This document shows positions 1 to 12,105 of a stretch of 64,000 nucleotides of DNA, in pieces. The DNA comes from Falciphora oryzae (Eukaryota; Ascomycota; Sordariomycetes; Magnaporthales; Magnaporthaceae). The notes under the pieces are model-generated. The model searched no databases. It was not told where the DNA came from and saw only the letters and a list, made by a program, of their open reading frames with translations. The position numbers and the translations under genes are program-made. The stretch is from the NCBI GenBank assembly GCA_000733355.1, contig JNVV01000004.1:786181-850180 (forward strand), read 5' to 3'. Numbering within the stretch: position 1 is the stretch's first letter; every line of letters begins with the position of its first letter.

Positions 1-466
1 GATGATAAAATCCCATTCCAAAATGTTTCAAGACGGGATTGAGGAGCTCACCCTCCTGTGAAACCGAAACTCCACTGAAGCTCGCGTGCTTTCAACCACT
101 GTCCCAAATCCCCTTTCTTCCTCGGCTCGAGCTCTGCTAACGGGTCATCAAGACTTTAGTCACCTTATCAAGAGCGTGTCATTCGTATGTGTTATTTAGA
201 CGCCGGGGGCTAGTCTAGCATGTTATTGTACTACATGATAGCTCTGATGGTCTCGATACGCAGAGTTCTGTCCTTCATGACGGCACCCCAATTTTTATAT
301 ATAGCATTCCAAATGCCATCCCATTTTTCTCACGATACGTGCCTCCACGGGAACCCGACATGACCAGAGAAGGCTGGGCCTGTCGAGATCGAGAAATACA
401 AGGGACGTCGACGACTTGCCCTTCGTACAGCAATCGCCTTAGCAACAGACCCAGCAGCGGAATGCA
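1..466. other. Intergenic, no gene seen
   Basis: No frame with recognisable protein content on either strand. It probably contains the 3' untranslated region of the reductase that ends at 467 on the minus strand. Confidence 0.5.
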
Positions 467-1674
467 TCACTTGAGCTTCTTGGCCTCTGCGGCCTCCTTT
501 TTCAAGATGGCCTCGAGTCTGGCCAGCTTGAACTTTCGCCAGCAGACCAGATCAACGATCCACTCGCCGAGGTAACTGCCGAGCCAGACGGTGCCCGCCA
601 GGCCGCCGGCCCAGAACCAGTCGGGCCTGCCGAGCCAGCTGCGCAGCATCGCGGGGAACTCGGGCCGGAGCGAGCTGCGGACGAGCTTGCGCGCAAACGT
701 CGGGGTGTCCTCGGTGTTGTTGTTCTGGGAGTAGTGGAGGCGCCACTCGAAGATGTCCTTGACCCTCTGATAGATGCTGTCGGCGGGCAGGCTGCGCATC
801 TTCTGAGCGGACGCGTTAGACCGGACGGTCCCCGCCATGACGATCATGACGCGGACGCCAAAGGGGCGCAGCTCCTGGCGCAGGGTGCGCGAGTAGGCGA
901 CGACGGCGCCCTTGGTGGCGCAGTAGACGGCGCCGAAGACGTAGGGCGTCACGGACGAGAGCGAGGCGATGTTGACGATCAGGCCCCGCGCGGCAATCAG
1001 GAGCGGCGCAAAGGCCTGCACCATGGCCATGACGGAGAAGACATTGGTCTCGAACGTCTGCCGCACGTCGGGCAGGTCGATGTCGGTGGCGGGGATCGTG
1101 TGCGAGCGCCCGCTGTGTGCGCCCAGTGGTGGAGATGGGGGTGGGGGTCAACAGCGTGTCGGAAACAGGGGAAGCTAGGCGGGCACGGTCGAGAGCGAAA
1201 CGGGTGGGGAATAAGAGAAAAACCGGTGGCTCGGCGGCTCGGTCACTCACGCATTGTTGACAAGGATGTCAAGCTTGCCGCCGGTGAGCTTCGCGACCTC
1301 GTCCTTGCAAGTCGCGATGCTGTCGGCGTCGGTCACCTCGAGGGCCACCGCGGCCAGACCCTTGTCGGTGAGCTCCTTGAGGGCCTCGGGGCGGCGGGCA
1401 GTAGCAATGACATAGAGTCCTAATTAGGAAGTCAGCATTCGTCGTCTGCCCCTGCACATGAGAGCCCCAACCGACCTTGCTTGTGGTACTCAAGGGCGGC
1501 GGCATGACCAATGCCGCCGGGAGTGCATCTGAGCAGGGCGTCCGGATCCAGTCAGTAATTCGCAGCTAGCGGCGGCTGGGCTGATTCTATGACCAGTGCA
1601 GCGGGCTGACAGGCGGCAGGGCAGGGGGCTAACCCGGTAATCAGCACCGTCTTCTGGCCTGACTTTGGCGACAT
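467..1674 (-). CDS. Short-chain dehydrogenase, AYR1-like (1-acyl-DHAP reductase type)
   Basis: Four exons on the minus strand join in frame: 1674-1634, 1528-1476, 1419-1251 and 1112-467, giving 302 residues, close to the roughly 300 of yeast Ayr1. The start ATG at 1674 opens an exon ending in VLITG; the next exon supplies CTPGGIG, so the NADP(H) glycine motif TGxxxGxG is split by intron 1. NNAG is formed across intron 3, and the catalytic Tyr151 and Lys155 lie in YCATK. After the catalytic core come about 140 further residues with a hydrophobic stretch (WAGGLAGTVWLGSYLG) and a Lys-rich tail, fitting anchoring to the ER or lipid droplets as in the Ayr1 family. Family role: NADPH reduction of 1-acyl-dihydroxyacetone phosphate, with triacylglycerol-lipase activity reported for the yeast protein. 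The exact substrate here is inferred; the SDR assignment is secure. Confidence 0.85.
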
Positions 1675-3715
1675 GTTCAAACCACAAGGCAGTTGTCGAA
1701 GCTTGGCTGGTGTCTTTTCGTCTTATGTCTCTGCTGGAGCCGTCACAGAATTAGTAGGCAACTTGTCGACGATCAGCCACGTAAAATCCCCGGCAGTTGC
1801 GTACGCGCCAAAACGAGCCTCGGCCTGAGTTGAGCCGGTGGAGCGGAGAAGCTGGGCGAGAGACGCCTTGTTTCCACGTGATGGTTCTGTCGTCTGCCCC
1901 ACTCGATTCAAGCTTTGCTCAACCAAACTCGAGCTCTTTGCATCTGCGATCTTGTCGACCACGCTGTCGGCCAACTTCCCCATTCCTTTTTTCACTGCCC
2001 TCCGGGCTGAGACCCCAGCCTTTGGTGTGGCACGCCCGCACCCAGTCCGTCTGGTATCGACGCACATCCGAGATTGACGCTCCGCACGGTTCATTACGCA
2101 ACACCAGCCTCCTCCCGAGGAGCCCAGACCTCCGTGCAGACCATGGCAGTGCGGCTCAACGAACAGCCGTCGCGCTTATTAGTGGGGGTCATCGCGCTTA
2201 CTAAGCTTCGTTGCGTACGTGCCACTGCGACCCATCTTTACCTCTCCTAGCGCAGCCCACGGCCAGGGCGGTGAGGGATTTGCGCATTCCGATCGCATCT
2301 ACTCCGCCTGCCGAGCGATGCTTGGAGGACTACCCCATCTTGGAAGCTGGCCCTTGATAGCGAGGTCCATCCCACCAGCAGCCCCTCCCAGGCCTCGCCC
2401 GGGCACTCCCGACCCCAGGACAGCGATGACGGATAAGGCACCTCGAGAACATCACGATTCGTCAGGGGGCAAACACAGGCTTGGCACAGACTCTCACCGG
2501 TGCCAGTTTTCTCCACTGCGGACGAACGCCTGTCAAAAGTTCCAGCCCAGTGGGTGGAACCACTTTGCCGTTCACCGAGAACCAGGCTTGCTGGGCCGCC
2601 GTCTCCGTATCTCGATATCTTGATACTGGGATGTAACAGCCTTCCTTCTCATTCACCTTGCCGCGCTCTACCATCGCAGCGAGCTAGTGCTTGTCTTGGC
2701 CAGACCGTTGATGAAGCTCTCGGCTGTCCGAGAAGACACCGATAAAGTCAATGCAAGACCTGCAGATCCTCAACGTTTTCATGCACACATCTGTGGCAAA
2801 GAGCTCGTGACCTCCGAGGCTTGGCCGTAGGGCGCAGCGGCCTCTGAAGGGTGGTCTGGTCCCTCCCGCTCCCCTCAGTCATATCTCATAAAGTCAGCCG
2901 CATGGCAACTCTGCAGCTGGCGGGCCACACCCCCGTCCGTTTGCCCGATCAACCGGACAACTCCCCGTTCTCGATTAGGTGCTTCGATTCGTTTTCCCGG
3001 TGGGAGCCGATCATGAACCCTGATCTTCTTCCCCTGCTCTCTCCCCTTGACACTTGATCGTGGCTGTGATCCTGGAACCCCCACCAGGGCAAGCGGGCCT
3101 CGCAAGAGCCGCATCTGGTTAAAATATCTACGTACGTAGGGTCCAGCCCCGTTTATTCTCGCGCTCGCCGCCGATATTTCTATCCCTCAAGGCAAATATT
3201 TGCCTGGGTCGTCACGATTTGGGAACATGAGTTCCCTGGCGACAACTGGTGAGCCATCTGCGCCCAGTTCACGCTTGTCTCCATCAGTTGCAAGGCATGC
3301 CCGCGCGCAGAGGACCTTCCAAGTCTCGCCCAGCGGCACGTCGAGGCCGACTTGGTGCGACTGAATCATACCTCTCTTTGCACCCCACCGTGTAGACATG
3401 GCGCCACTGATTGCCTGGCCGTGACCTGGATCTCGGTCAAGGTGGGTTCGGATCTCGATGGCTTTGCTAGTCTGTGCTCCAGCAGCTCGCTTCTACTAGT
3501 CAGGGGAACTCGCGTATTACACACAAGAGGTCGGTCTTCTTTTCTTTCCCAGCCGCACGGCCTGTACCACGCTGCTGGATCCCTCGGCGTCCAGCATTCG
3601 GTGAGTGCCTTAAGATATACGGCTGCCCTCGTCATGTCCCTTGACCGCCAAGCGATCACGACATGTCGCGAACTTCTGCAACCCTCATGATCTCCATTTC
3701 CTTGAGCTCGCTACC
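1675..3715. other. Intergenic, about 2 kb, no supported gene
   Basis: Only short open frames occur, without recognisable domains or plausible splicing. A 124-codon minus-strand frame at 1723-2094 is open but looks like chance. The stretch must hold the promoters of the divergent reductase (-) and rhodopsin-domain gene (+). Confidence 0.45.
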
Positions 3716-5386
3716 ATGGATCTCTTTTACAGGGAGAGCTACCAGAGACGGCAGGATGCTCTTTTTATTATTTCGTGCAGCTTGGCCGCCATCACTGATG
3801 AGCACTACATGATCCCTCTCTCCTAACAGATATATACGATCTGGTACCCGTGAGACTACAACTGCAATACTAACACAGAGACTCGTCTGGTCTGCTAGCC
3901 ATCGTGGTCCTTCTTCGATGCATAGGCCGATTCATTCTGATTCGCATGCCCGGGCCGGATGACTACTTTCTTATCGCAGCCCTGGTATGCCTAGTTCGAT
4001 TATACCGATCTTGGAAGAGGAAAAAAGCGCTGACGATAGCTCTTGCAGCTGGGAGTATCCGGTTATCTAGCAGGAATGCTTGTCGCAAAAAACGATCATA
4101 TGGGTTTCCCCGCGTCGAACCTTACCCTCGTCAACATGGTCAACTTCCTCAAGGCAAGTCAAGCGCTGACGGCAGGCCTGCGTGATGCCGCCGCCACTCT
4201 TATGATATGAATTACAATGCGCAATCAGGGGTCACGATTCTAACCGCCTCGCCATGTGGATGGCTTTGGTGATCCAGATAATCTATTCCGCTACATTGGC
4301 TAGCATCAAAACGTCCATATGCTTCACATACCTCAGATTCGGTATGTGTGCTCCCTTTTCCTTCCATCTTTCCCTTCTCGTTTGCCCCTCCGTCTTAAAG
4401 CTAACGCGAGGACTGCGTCGACATATAGCGGTTGCAACCAGATTCCGGTATCTTTGTATCGGAACCATTGCCGTACACGCAGTCTTCTTTCTGATATGTT
4501 TTACCATCCTCATATTCCAATGTCAGCCAATGGAGAAACTGTGGGATTTTACTGGCACTGTCCAAGGAAAATGCATCAACAATGCCGCTTTCTTCTACTG
4601 TATGTTCTGTCCTCTCCCCGACTCGCCCTTTGCTGTCCTCTTTTCACTTAGTTCATTACCTAACAGCATCATAACAGCCTCCTCAGGGTTTCACATTATC
4701 ACCGACATATGGATTCTCCTGCTACCAATATCCACGCTCAAAACGATCCGCCGCCCGAACCGCGAGAAAGCTGCGCTGTTTCGCATCTTCGGCGTCGGCG
4801 CCCTCGCAACGGCGTCCTCGTGCATCCGCCTGCACACAATCTACCTCTACACCCTCTCGGACGACCCGTCCGCGATGCGGTCCCGGTGAACCTGTGGACC
4901 ATGATCGAGACGACCGTCGCCGTCATCTGCGCCTCGGTGCCAGGCCTCAAGCCCATTTTCTCGCGGACGCAACACTGCCAGAGCCGCGAGACGAACAGCC
5001 AGAACAAGGGCGGCTCCAAGCTGTCGGACCTGCGCCGGAGGCGCGAGCAGCGCAAGCAGCAGGCGGACGGCAGCCTCGGCATCTCGCTCGGGACGGAGCT
5101 GACGTACACGACGGTCGCCGAGGACCACCCACCGCTCCAGGCGCCCGAGCCTCTCCCTGCTGCCGCGCTGGGTGGCGGAGGGGACGACGGCCACGGGAAC
5201 AGGCCTGCGAGTGTCGCGCATGCTCGCAATGGCGCGAGCGATACCGAGAGTCACCCCGCCCCGAGCGATCTCCCCCAGAGCGGACACAGCAGCGAAGTGA
5301 GTATCATCGGGGCGACGCGGTTCGTCAGCAGGACCGAGCTGAACTATCCGCATTCCCGGCCCCCGGGGCCGCAGAGAAATGCATGA
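3716..5386 (+). CDS. Fungal rhodopsin-domain integral membrane protein (PTH11-related type), apparently frame-broken
   Basis: Proposed exons: 3716-3774, 3879-3984, 4049-about 4153, 4229-4341, 4429-4599 and 4678-5386. The protein would have about seven hydrophobic helices (segments around VVLLRCIGRF, FLIAAL, MWMALVIQIIYS, IAVHAVFFLICF, IITDIWILLLPI, VNLWTMIETTVAV), then a long polar cytosolic tail of about 150 residues with RRRREQRKQQ. This is the layout of the fungal rhodopsin-domain family, whose PTH11-like members act as plasma-membrane sensors. Two places do not fit. Near 4876 the frame must shift by one base between TLSDDPS and the conserved VNLW block, with no possible intron. The third intron, with a GC donor at 4154 and an acceptor at 4228, leaves the frame wrong. 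Either there are assembly indels or the gene is a recent pseudogene. The first exon is the least certain part. Confidence 0.6.
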
Positions 5387-7522
5387 GTCCACACCGGGAC
5401 TACAAACAGGGGCAGCGGTGATTTAGCCAAAGGGAATAAAGCAAAAAGGATATGGCCAAAAAATCGTGGCGGTTCTTAACGATGGCCTGGTTCGCTGGTT
5501 CATGGGGTTGGCAGCTGTCCATCTGGTGAATGGAGCCTGGGCGAATAGATGCGAGATTATGATGCATGGACTTTGGCAAGGGCGGTGGGTTTCGGGATTT
5601 CTTTCCGATGGGACTGGCTCGGGGGCCGGGAAGACTTGGTGGCGCGATTATAGCCATATTAATAGAGGACATGCGTAAAGGAGCTTTGTGATGGGGGGGG
5701 GGGCTAAATCTGGGGTTTATCAGGGAAAGCGCCGGTGTACTCGGATACCCGGTTATATAGGGATGGGAAGCAATAAGTTCGCAACTGATGCTTCCTGGAA
5801 GACCACAACGGCCGAGGCGACAGCTGTGTTTTCGGCGAACGCCCAGGGACAGCTTTCAGCCACCTACGGGGCCAGTTTCTTCAATCCACGTTCGTCTTAA
5901 AGCCGACTGGGCTGGAAACATAATATCGTTTTATGTGTGTTATGTAGTAGCGTTTTCCTTGGGCTCTGCGCACGTAGCAGACTCTCGCGCCGTCGATCGG
6001 GAAGTTGGCAACCCTTAGTGCTTGACCTTTGGCGATGAGATCGATCTTGCTCCGGTGGTCACCAAGGCGTTGCTCTGGGGACAGGGGACCCCGAGACAGC
6101 AGTGAAGTCCAAGAGGGCGGTGACTAGGCCTTTTGCTGACCCTTCAGCCCTAACCCCTCGAAGGCTAGAGCAGTGCCTGAACCCCTCAGGGGTTGCAAAA
6201 CGCCATTCTCTTGACAACGGAATCTCAGTTGCCAAAAATATCTACTATCCAGGTTTATGATCCCTGAGGGGGATAGATGGCACCCCTGAACATCGAGCCG
6301 GTTCATCGCGCCATCATAGCAGATCCCGCCAGGCTAGCAGGGCTCCGAAGGAGCTTTACACCGCGGAGCCCACATCACACGGCAGCAGTCGATGCCGAGC
6401 CGATTGATGTGGCTGCCAAGAGCCCACCGCCTTGTGTGGTTTCGGATTCGCTGGCCCTCGAGCTCAGATGCTCAGATGGGAGATGCCAAGCCTTGGGTTG
6501 GTGGGAAAACCCTGCTCGTTTCGAACGGGCTATAAATGGCAGCAGGCCGAGACGGACTCTTGACGTGTGGGCTGCCGTCAGTCGGTCAGGAATAACAAAC
6601 GAACGGTGTGGCGGCGCGAAGAAAGAAAAAAAAAAAAGGCGTTTCACAAGGTTGGCGGGGTGGGGGAAGCAGCGTCAAAAACGTGAATGCCGGGATGGGC
6701 GGTGGCGAAAAAAAAAAAATGAATGTTGGTGGCGAGGAAAACCAGGCAGCCGAGCGCAGACTTTTAGACCCAGGTTTTCGGGAGGGGAGAACCGCGGCCG
6801 TCTCCGAGTAAGGCGCGGCAGGGTCCCCTGCAAAGGCATGGCATGCAAGGAGGATGACGAACGAACTCGCGTCGGAGAAAAAAAGACAGAAAAGGCGAAA
6901 AGTTCCCTTCACTGGAACGACCTGAGCAAGGCTGATCCGAATACAGCAGGAGAGCGGAAGATCAGTTGACATCAGCAGGCAAGTCAGTATCGGGTGCAGA
7001 AGTCTCACAAGAATCAGATCACCGCACAGGGTCCAAGATAATAATATCGGGTTTTGAACAATAAAATGAAATAAATGTCATCAAGTTAAAAGAAGAGTCG
7101 TCAGAGGCCAAATTAGTATTAATTGTATATACAATGAACCTCTTTCCGACCAAAAGAAGAAGAAAAAAAATGGTATCTTACACACAAAAAGAAAGGGGAA
7201 AAAACAAACCCAGCGCCTTGCGAGAGATGCCTTGCACTAGCCCGTCGGATCTAAAGCGAATAAGATTATAGGCAATTGTTTTTTCTTGTGTGCGCGATCC
7301 TGCCGGCGGTGCTAAGTGCTTCCTGGCACTCTTGCATTTCGAACCCCGTTCAGATGTTGTTTTTTTCTGTGTGATGATGATGATGCGCCGCGCCGCGCGG
7401 TTCATTGACCTCGTGACTGACATGTGTTCTTCCCGCTGCTGTGCTTGCACTGTTTTGCAATTTCCCAGTCTGTTCTCCTCACCAAACCACCCAGCCCATT
7501 AATTGTTGTGCGTATCGACCCC
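5387..7522. other. Intergenic between converging genes, no gene seen
   Basis: About 2.1 kb between the ends of the rhodopsin-domain gene (+) and the GH43 gene (-). It has a run of G at about 5692-5701, several poly-A runs (around 6626, 6710 and 7150), and an AT-rich stretch at 7030-7170. No protein-like frame is convincing. Confidence 0.45.
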
Positions 7523-8995
7523 TTACTCGAAGAAGAAGGTGGCCTGGCGCTCCTGCACGGTGCCCGAGACGAATTTGACCAGGACGGGGCCGTTCTCGCC
7601 GCCGTGGATGAAGCGCTCGGGCGCAGAGACGGACTCGAACGAGACGCCAGTGCGGTCGGCGAGACCGGGGACCTGGCGGAACGAGACCTCCTGGGAGAAG
7701 TTGGCGTCGGCGCCCTTCTGCGCCTTGAGCTGGAGGCCGTCGCCGATGATGCGGAGGAAGAAGCCGGGGTTGCTGGCCGACTCGAAGCTGACGGTGCCGT
7801 CGGAGCCCTCGAGGCCGGGGGAGACGATTTTGAACTGCGTGTCCTGGACGGCGCCCGTGGCGTCGAGGGTGACGACCTTGTCGACACCCTCGTGGTGGAT
7901 GTACAGGTTCTGGTCGGCGGCGTTGCGCAGGCGCATGGGGTGCACGCCCTCGGCGACGGGGACGCCAAAGTCGGGGGTGCCGTCCTGGCGCCAGTACAGC
8001 TTCTGGACGCGGGTGGCGCGGTTGGGGTCGTTGAGCGGGTCGCCCCTGATGTCCTTGAAGTTGCGCGAGTGGTAGACGAGCACGTCCGACTTGCCGTCCT
8101 CGGACACGGTGAAGGCGCTGTGGCCCGGGCCGAAGTTCTTGGTGTTGTCGTTGGTCCTGAAGATGGGCTGCTTGGCCTTGGTCCAGCTCTTGGGGTCCAT
8201 CAGGTCGGCCTTGGCGTCGGCCGTCAGTAGGCCCATGGCGTAGTTGGCGTCGGTGGCGCTGGCCGAGTAGGTCACGTAGACCTTGCCGTTGCGCTCCATG
8301 GCATAGGCGCCCTCGTTGACCAGGAAGCCGATGCGCTCGAAGGGCTGGTCCGGGCGCGAGATGACGGTCGCGTTCTTCCGCACGGTGACGGGGTCGATCA
8401 TCGGGGCCAGGAACAGGCTGGTGCCGGCGCCTTTCTCGAACCTCGGGTCGGCCTGGGCCCAGCACAGGTAGCGGGTGCCGCCGACGGCGAAAGTGGTGGC
8501 GTCGAGCGAGAAGGTGTCGAAGTCGGTCGTGATGAAGCCCTTCTCAGACCACCTGGCAGTGGTGGGGTTGGGGCCGTCGGCCTCGATGACGAACATGCGG
8601 ATGTCGAAGGGAGCCTGGCGGCCGAGGGCGAAGTAGATGTACCACTTGCCATCGATCAGGTGCAGCTCGGGAGCCCAGACGAAGCCGATGCCGGCCTTGG
8701 ACTTTGCGCGGTCGAAGACGACGACCTCCCGAGCGTTGGCCAGGCCCTGGATGGTGGTGGCCTGGCGCACAATGACCTTGTCGTACTCGGGCACGGTGGC
8801 AGTGAAGTAGTAGTTGCCGTCGGTGTGCTTGACGATATGGGGGTCGGCGCGCTTGGGGATCAGCACGTTGGTGTAGTTGACGGGCGGCGAGCGGATCGAC
8901 AGCTGGCTTCCGGCGTCCTGCGCCTGGCCAAGCGTCGCCAGCAGGGCGACAGCGGCCACGGAGGCGCCCCGAAGGACAGCCTTGAAAGAATACAT
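7523..8995 (-). CDS. Secreted GH43 arabinofuranosidase with C-terminal AbfB/CBM42 module (GH43_26 type)
   Basis: One uninterrupted frame of 490 residues from ATG at 8995. Residues 1-25 form a signal peptide (hydrophobic core VAAVALLATLG, probable cut after GQA). The five-bladed GH43 catalytic domain follows, with the general base Asp51 in ADPHI, WAPELH at 108-112, the pKa-tuning Asp165 in SLDATTF and the general acid Glu228 in NEGAY. From about residue 345 to the end is an AbfB-like beta-trefoil (MRLRNAADQNLYIHH, FFLRIIGDGLQLKA, ERFIHGG), the arabinose-binding CBM42 fold. This pairing is typical of exo-alpha-1,5-L-arabinofuranosidases releasing arabinose from arabinan or arabinoxylan outside the cell. 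Weak GGCTAG hexamers, like an XlnR-type site, occur upstream at about 9252 and 9708; a six-base match is poor evidence of regulation. GC-rich, intact, no intron. Confidence 0.92.
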   Translation of the reverse strand: MYSFKAVLRGASVAAVALLATLGQAQDAGSQLSIRSPPVNYTNVLIPKRADPHIVKHTDGNYYFTATVPEYDKVIVRQATTIQGLANAREVVVFDRAKSKAGIGFVWAPELHLIDGKWYIYFALGRQAPFDIRMFVIEADGPNPTTARWSEKGFITTDFDTFSLDATTFAVGGTRYLCWAQADPRFEKGAGTSLFLAPMIDPVTVRKNATVISRPDQPFERIGFLVNEGAYAMERNGKVYVTYSASATDANYAMGLLTADAKADLMDPKSWTKAKQPIFRTNDNTKNFGPGHSAFTVSEDGKSDVLVYHSRNFKDIRGDPLNDPNRATRVQKLYWRQDGTPDFGVPVAEGVHPMRLRNAADQNLYIHHEGVDKVVTLDATGAVQDTQFKIVSPGLEGSDGTVSFESASNPGFFLRIIGDGLQLKAQKGADANFSQEVSFRQVPGLADRTGVSFESVSAPERFIHGGENGPVLVKFVSGTVQERQATFFFE

Positions 8996-11027
8996 GGTCA
9001 GTTCGCGCGGCTTGCGGGGCGGCTTGGATTAATTAATGATAGTCAAGTCGACGCGCCGCGAACGATGGAGAGGACGGTCGTCACTTTTTTTTTAGACACC
9101 GCTGGGGCGCGTACTATTTATCCATAGTCCGATGTTGGCCCCCTTGCCGGGCTGTTCTTTAAATAAGTTTGTTTCGACGCCAGGAACGACAGCCAGGCAC
9201 AGGGCCGGGATCTGGCGGCTCTGGGAGGCTGCGGTGGATATCGATCTCGACGGCTAGTAAGGAACCCTGTCGGGCTGGGCCCCTGGGCACACCAAGCACC
9301 CCCCAAAGCACCCTGACTGCGGGGAGCCGAAACCAGCAGGTGGGGAGCCGGCAGCATGCGCACCACTCACAGGCGCCTCCGTCCCTCGAGCGACCTGCCC
9401 AGAAAGGAGGCCGGCCCATCAGAACGGGGCGGCGGTGCAACGGTTCCTGGGCTGCCCGTCAGGCACATGACAGGCGTGAAACCCAAAAGAGCGAAAAATA
9501 GACCTGTCGCGTCTTGTCAGGGCGCCGTCTGCTGTCTGGGCCATGCCACGGCTCGGCCCCTTGGAACCCGACAACGGGCCACGACGGCGCAGGAGCAGCA
9601 CCAAAAGGGCCTCCTGGCCAAGGTGACGGCGGACCTGCGTGTTTGTGGTGATATGTTGAGGCCATGCCGGACCCGACGCTGGTGTTTTCCTAGGCAGGCG
9701 CCTACCCGGCTAGGAAGGTCACACATCGAGGTTCATTTGATTGCCCTGGTCGGCTCAGGGCTCGGCGCAGGTCGCGACGACTCGATGAAAGCGACGTCAT
9801 TCCACCGCAAAGTGGGCGGCACTTTACCGTCTGCAATGTCCGCCCAACCACCATCGCGCACCCAGACCTCGTCGTCTCGCGGGTCGCGTGGGTAATTGGA
9901 ACTCGACGGATGGGGCTTCGTTTCCTCCACCAGTCTGACCGACCCATCGCGACATCCTAATGGAGCCGCCGATGTCTCGTCTCCTGCATCTGAGCTACCT
10001 TTTTGCTTGCCAAGACTGAGTCGCCCTCCCGCGAGAACCAAGATCTCGCTTTCTGTGCGAGCGAGGAAACAGAAACAAAAACCCGTGATGGTCGCGGGAA
10101 GTGGAGATTCGTCCCGACTCCCACGCTCCAAGCGAGCGAGCGCATCCTCGCGATGCCGCTCGCGGGGAGACTTGTTTTCATCCGCACAGACACAATGCCG
10201 GTGCATCCGGCAACTTGCCGATCATGACTGACGTCGTCGACACTGTCCGCCTCTGCCTCCGCCGCGCCGAGAAGAAGAGCGGCGGGGTGTTGCATTGCCT
10301 CGGAGGACAATATCCGACCGCCAAAATATTGGCTGTCTCTTCTAGCAATATCCCCATAGTTCCGCGTGTCCTGCCGCGCCCCATAGGTCAATATCAACGG
10401 TGGATATGACCACCGACGTCGCTCATCCATCATCTGATGGCGCATGATGTGCAATGTCGTCCCAAGGGTGGGCCTGCGGGGGTTCTTTGCGGAATCTTAG
10501 GTGACAGTTAAGCGACGTCCAAGGCTAAAGCAACTAAACCTTCCTTAGTTGCTCGCGCGGCACGTGGAATGGAAAGAATTTCGCCCGTAATCAACCCGGC
10601 GGCGACGAAGGTTGGTGCGATTTTCCGGCCAGCGCTGAAACCAAGCCATGGGAAGCGGAGAAAAAAGCCGGCAATGATGCCCATCGATGCGGGGTAATAC
10701 GCGCGTTGATGACCCTGAGCGGTAACTTTGACGAATAGCCGACGCTTTGGTAGCAAACGGGGCTTTGATCCCGCCAGGTTCCTCGATGCGACGACGCTAC
10801 ACGTGACAGCGTGGTATTCCAGAGCTTTCGGTCGACATTCCACGTCGGCCCTCGGCAAATCTGGATCTGCTGTAGTATGCGGCTGCTATGGGATATGTCG
10901 GCCCCTTGGCGTGAGAGCTCATGTCTTCGGTTCCTACCTACATCCTAAATCAGGGAGCATCCGTAGGATCCCTGGACTTCACGTCAGCGCACATCCAAAA
11001 GGTAAGCGGCAGCACCATCTGGAGGGT
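8996..11027. other. Intergenic, about 2 kb, no supported gene
   Basis: Upstream region of the GH43 gene plus the 3' side of the aldo/keto reductase gene. Frames on both strands are short, low-complexity or antisense to each other, and none carries a recognisable domain. Confidence 0.45.
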
Positions 11028-12105
11028 TTATCCTGCGTACCAGTCCGTCACCAGTCCTTCGTGCAGTCCGCTCATGACTTCCATGTCCTCCTTGGAAATC
11101 TCAAAACCCCCAACGTCGGCGTTTTCGATGATGCGGTCCTGGCTCGAGCTCTTGGGCAGAGTGACAAAGTCGTTCTGGAGTGACCATCTGTTCGTGGATA
11201 GGTATCGACGTCAGCAACACGCCTCGGTGTCTTTCAGGGGTAAGGACGCAACATCTCACCTCACAAGCAGCTGAGCGACGGTGCACGAGTATTTTTTAGA
11301 CAGCGACACCAGTGTCCTGTCGTTCATTCTCATGGCTCGCGCAAGAGGCGCGTACGCCTCTATGACGATGTCGTGCTTGGCACATGTTTCCCTGATGGCT
11401 ACCTGGGTGTTGAATGGATGAACCTCGATTTGGTTCACCACAGGCTGGTGACGCGGGTTCGAGCTCATGAGCTCCTCGATCTGAAGGTTCAAGACACGAT
11501 AAAGTCAGAAAATACAATACGGGCCTAGACGGAATGGTTAACCGTGCACTCACGTGCTGTGTGCCGTAGTTGCTGACACCACCCATCCTGACCTCTCCCT
11601 CGTCGATGGCGTCCTCGACCGCCTTCCAGCTCGTCAGGCGAGCCTCCTTGCCGCCGTACGGACTATGAAGTAGAAACAGGTCCACGTAGCCCAAGCCGCA
11701 TGCGTCGACGGATTTGCGGATGGACCTGCGCACGGCGTCGTACGAGGTGCTGTTGCTGGCAAGCTTGGTAGTGTAGAAGACATCCTCGCGGGTCAACCCA
11801 CCGGCGCCAGACGACGACGCGAGGTAGTCGCTGATGGCCTTGCCGGCCTCGCGCTCGTTGCGGTACATCTGGGCGCAGTCGAAGCCCCGGTACCCTGCCT
11901 CGAGCGCCCACTGGACTGACTGCGAGGCTTCGGTGCGGGACATCATGTACAGCCCAAGCTGGACCTGGGGAATGGTGGCGCCCGTCGCCAGCTGCAAGGC
12001 GTATTGCCATTCAGGTTAGCCAAGACGAGGCGCGGTATTTTCTTTTGGATTTCGGTCTCGACTTACTTTGACTCTTTGGGCCAAAATATTAGCCGCAGAC
12101 GACAT
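11028..12105 (-). CDS. Aldo/keto reductase, soluble NADPH-dependent
   Basis: Four exons join cleanly: 12105-12067, 11991-11554, 11480-11260 and 11187-11028 (285 residues), all with GT-AG introns. The AKR tetrad is complete: Asp51 in GFDCA, Tyr56 in AQMYRNE, Lys89 in YTTKLA and His122 in LLHSPYGG. The later [20 protein letters not shown] and final [14 protein letters not shown] blocks are the usual substrate- and NADP-binding loops of the fungal AKR3/AKR5-like group, and the length is normal. Members reduce aldehydes, ketoesters or sugars to alcohols in the cytosol; the sequence does not reveal the substrate. The ATG at 12105 is chosen because it gives a short first exon ([13 protein letters not shown]) that splices in frame onto the LATGATIPQ block. 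Confidence 0.9.

Noticed and set aside
1723..2094. 123-residue minus-strand frame upstream of the AYR1-like gene
   Set aside because: No domain, no splice partner and biased but not protein-like composition; left as intergenic.
7424..8230. Long + strand frame opposite the GH43 gene
   Set aside because: It is an antisense shadow in GC-rich coding DNA; the minus strand holds all catalytic motifs.
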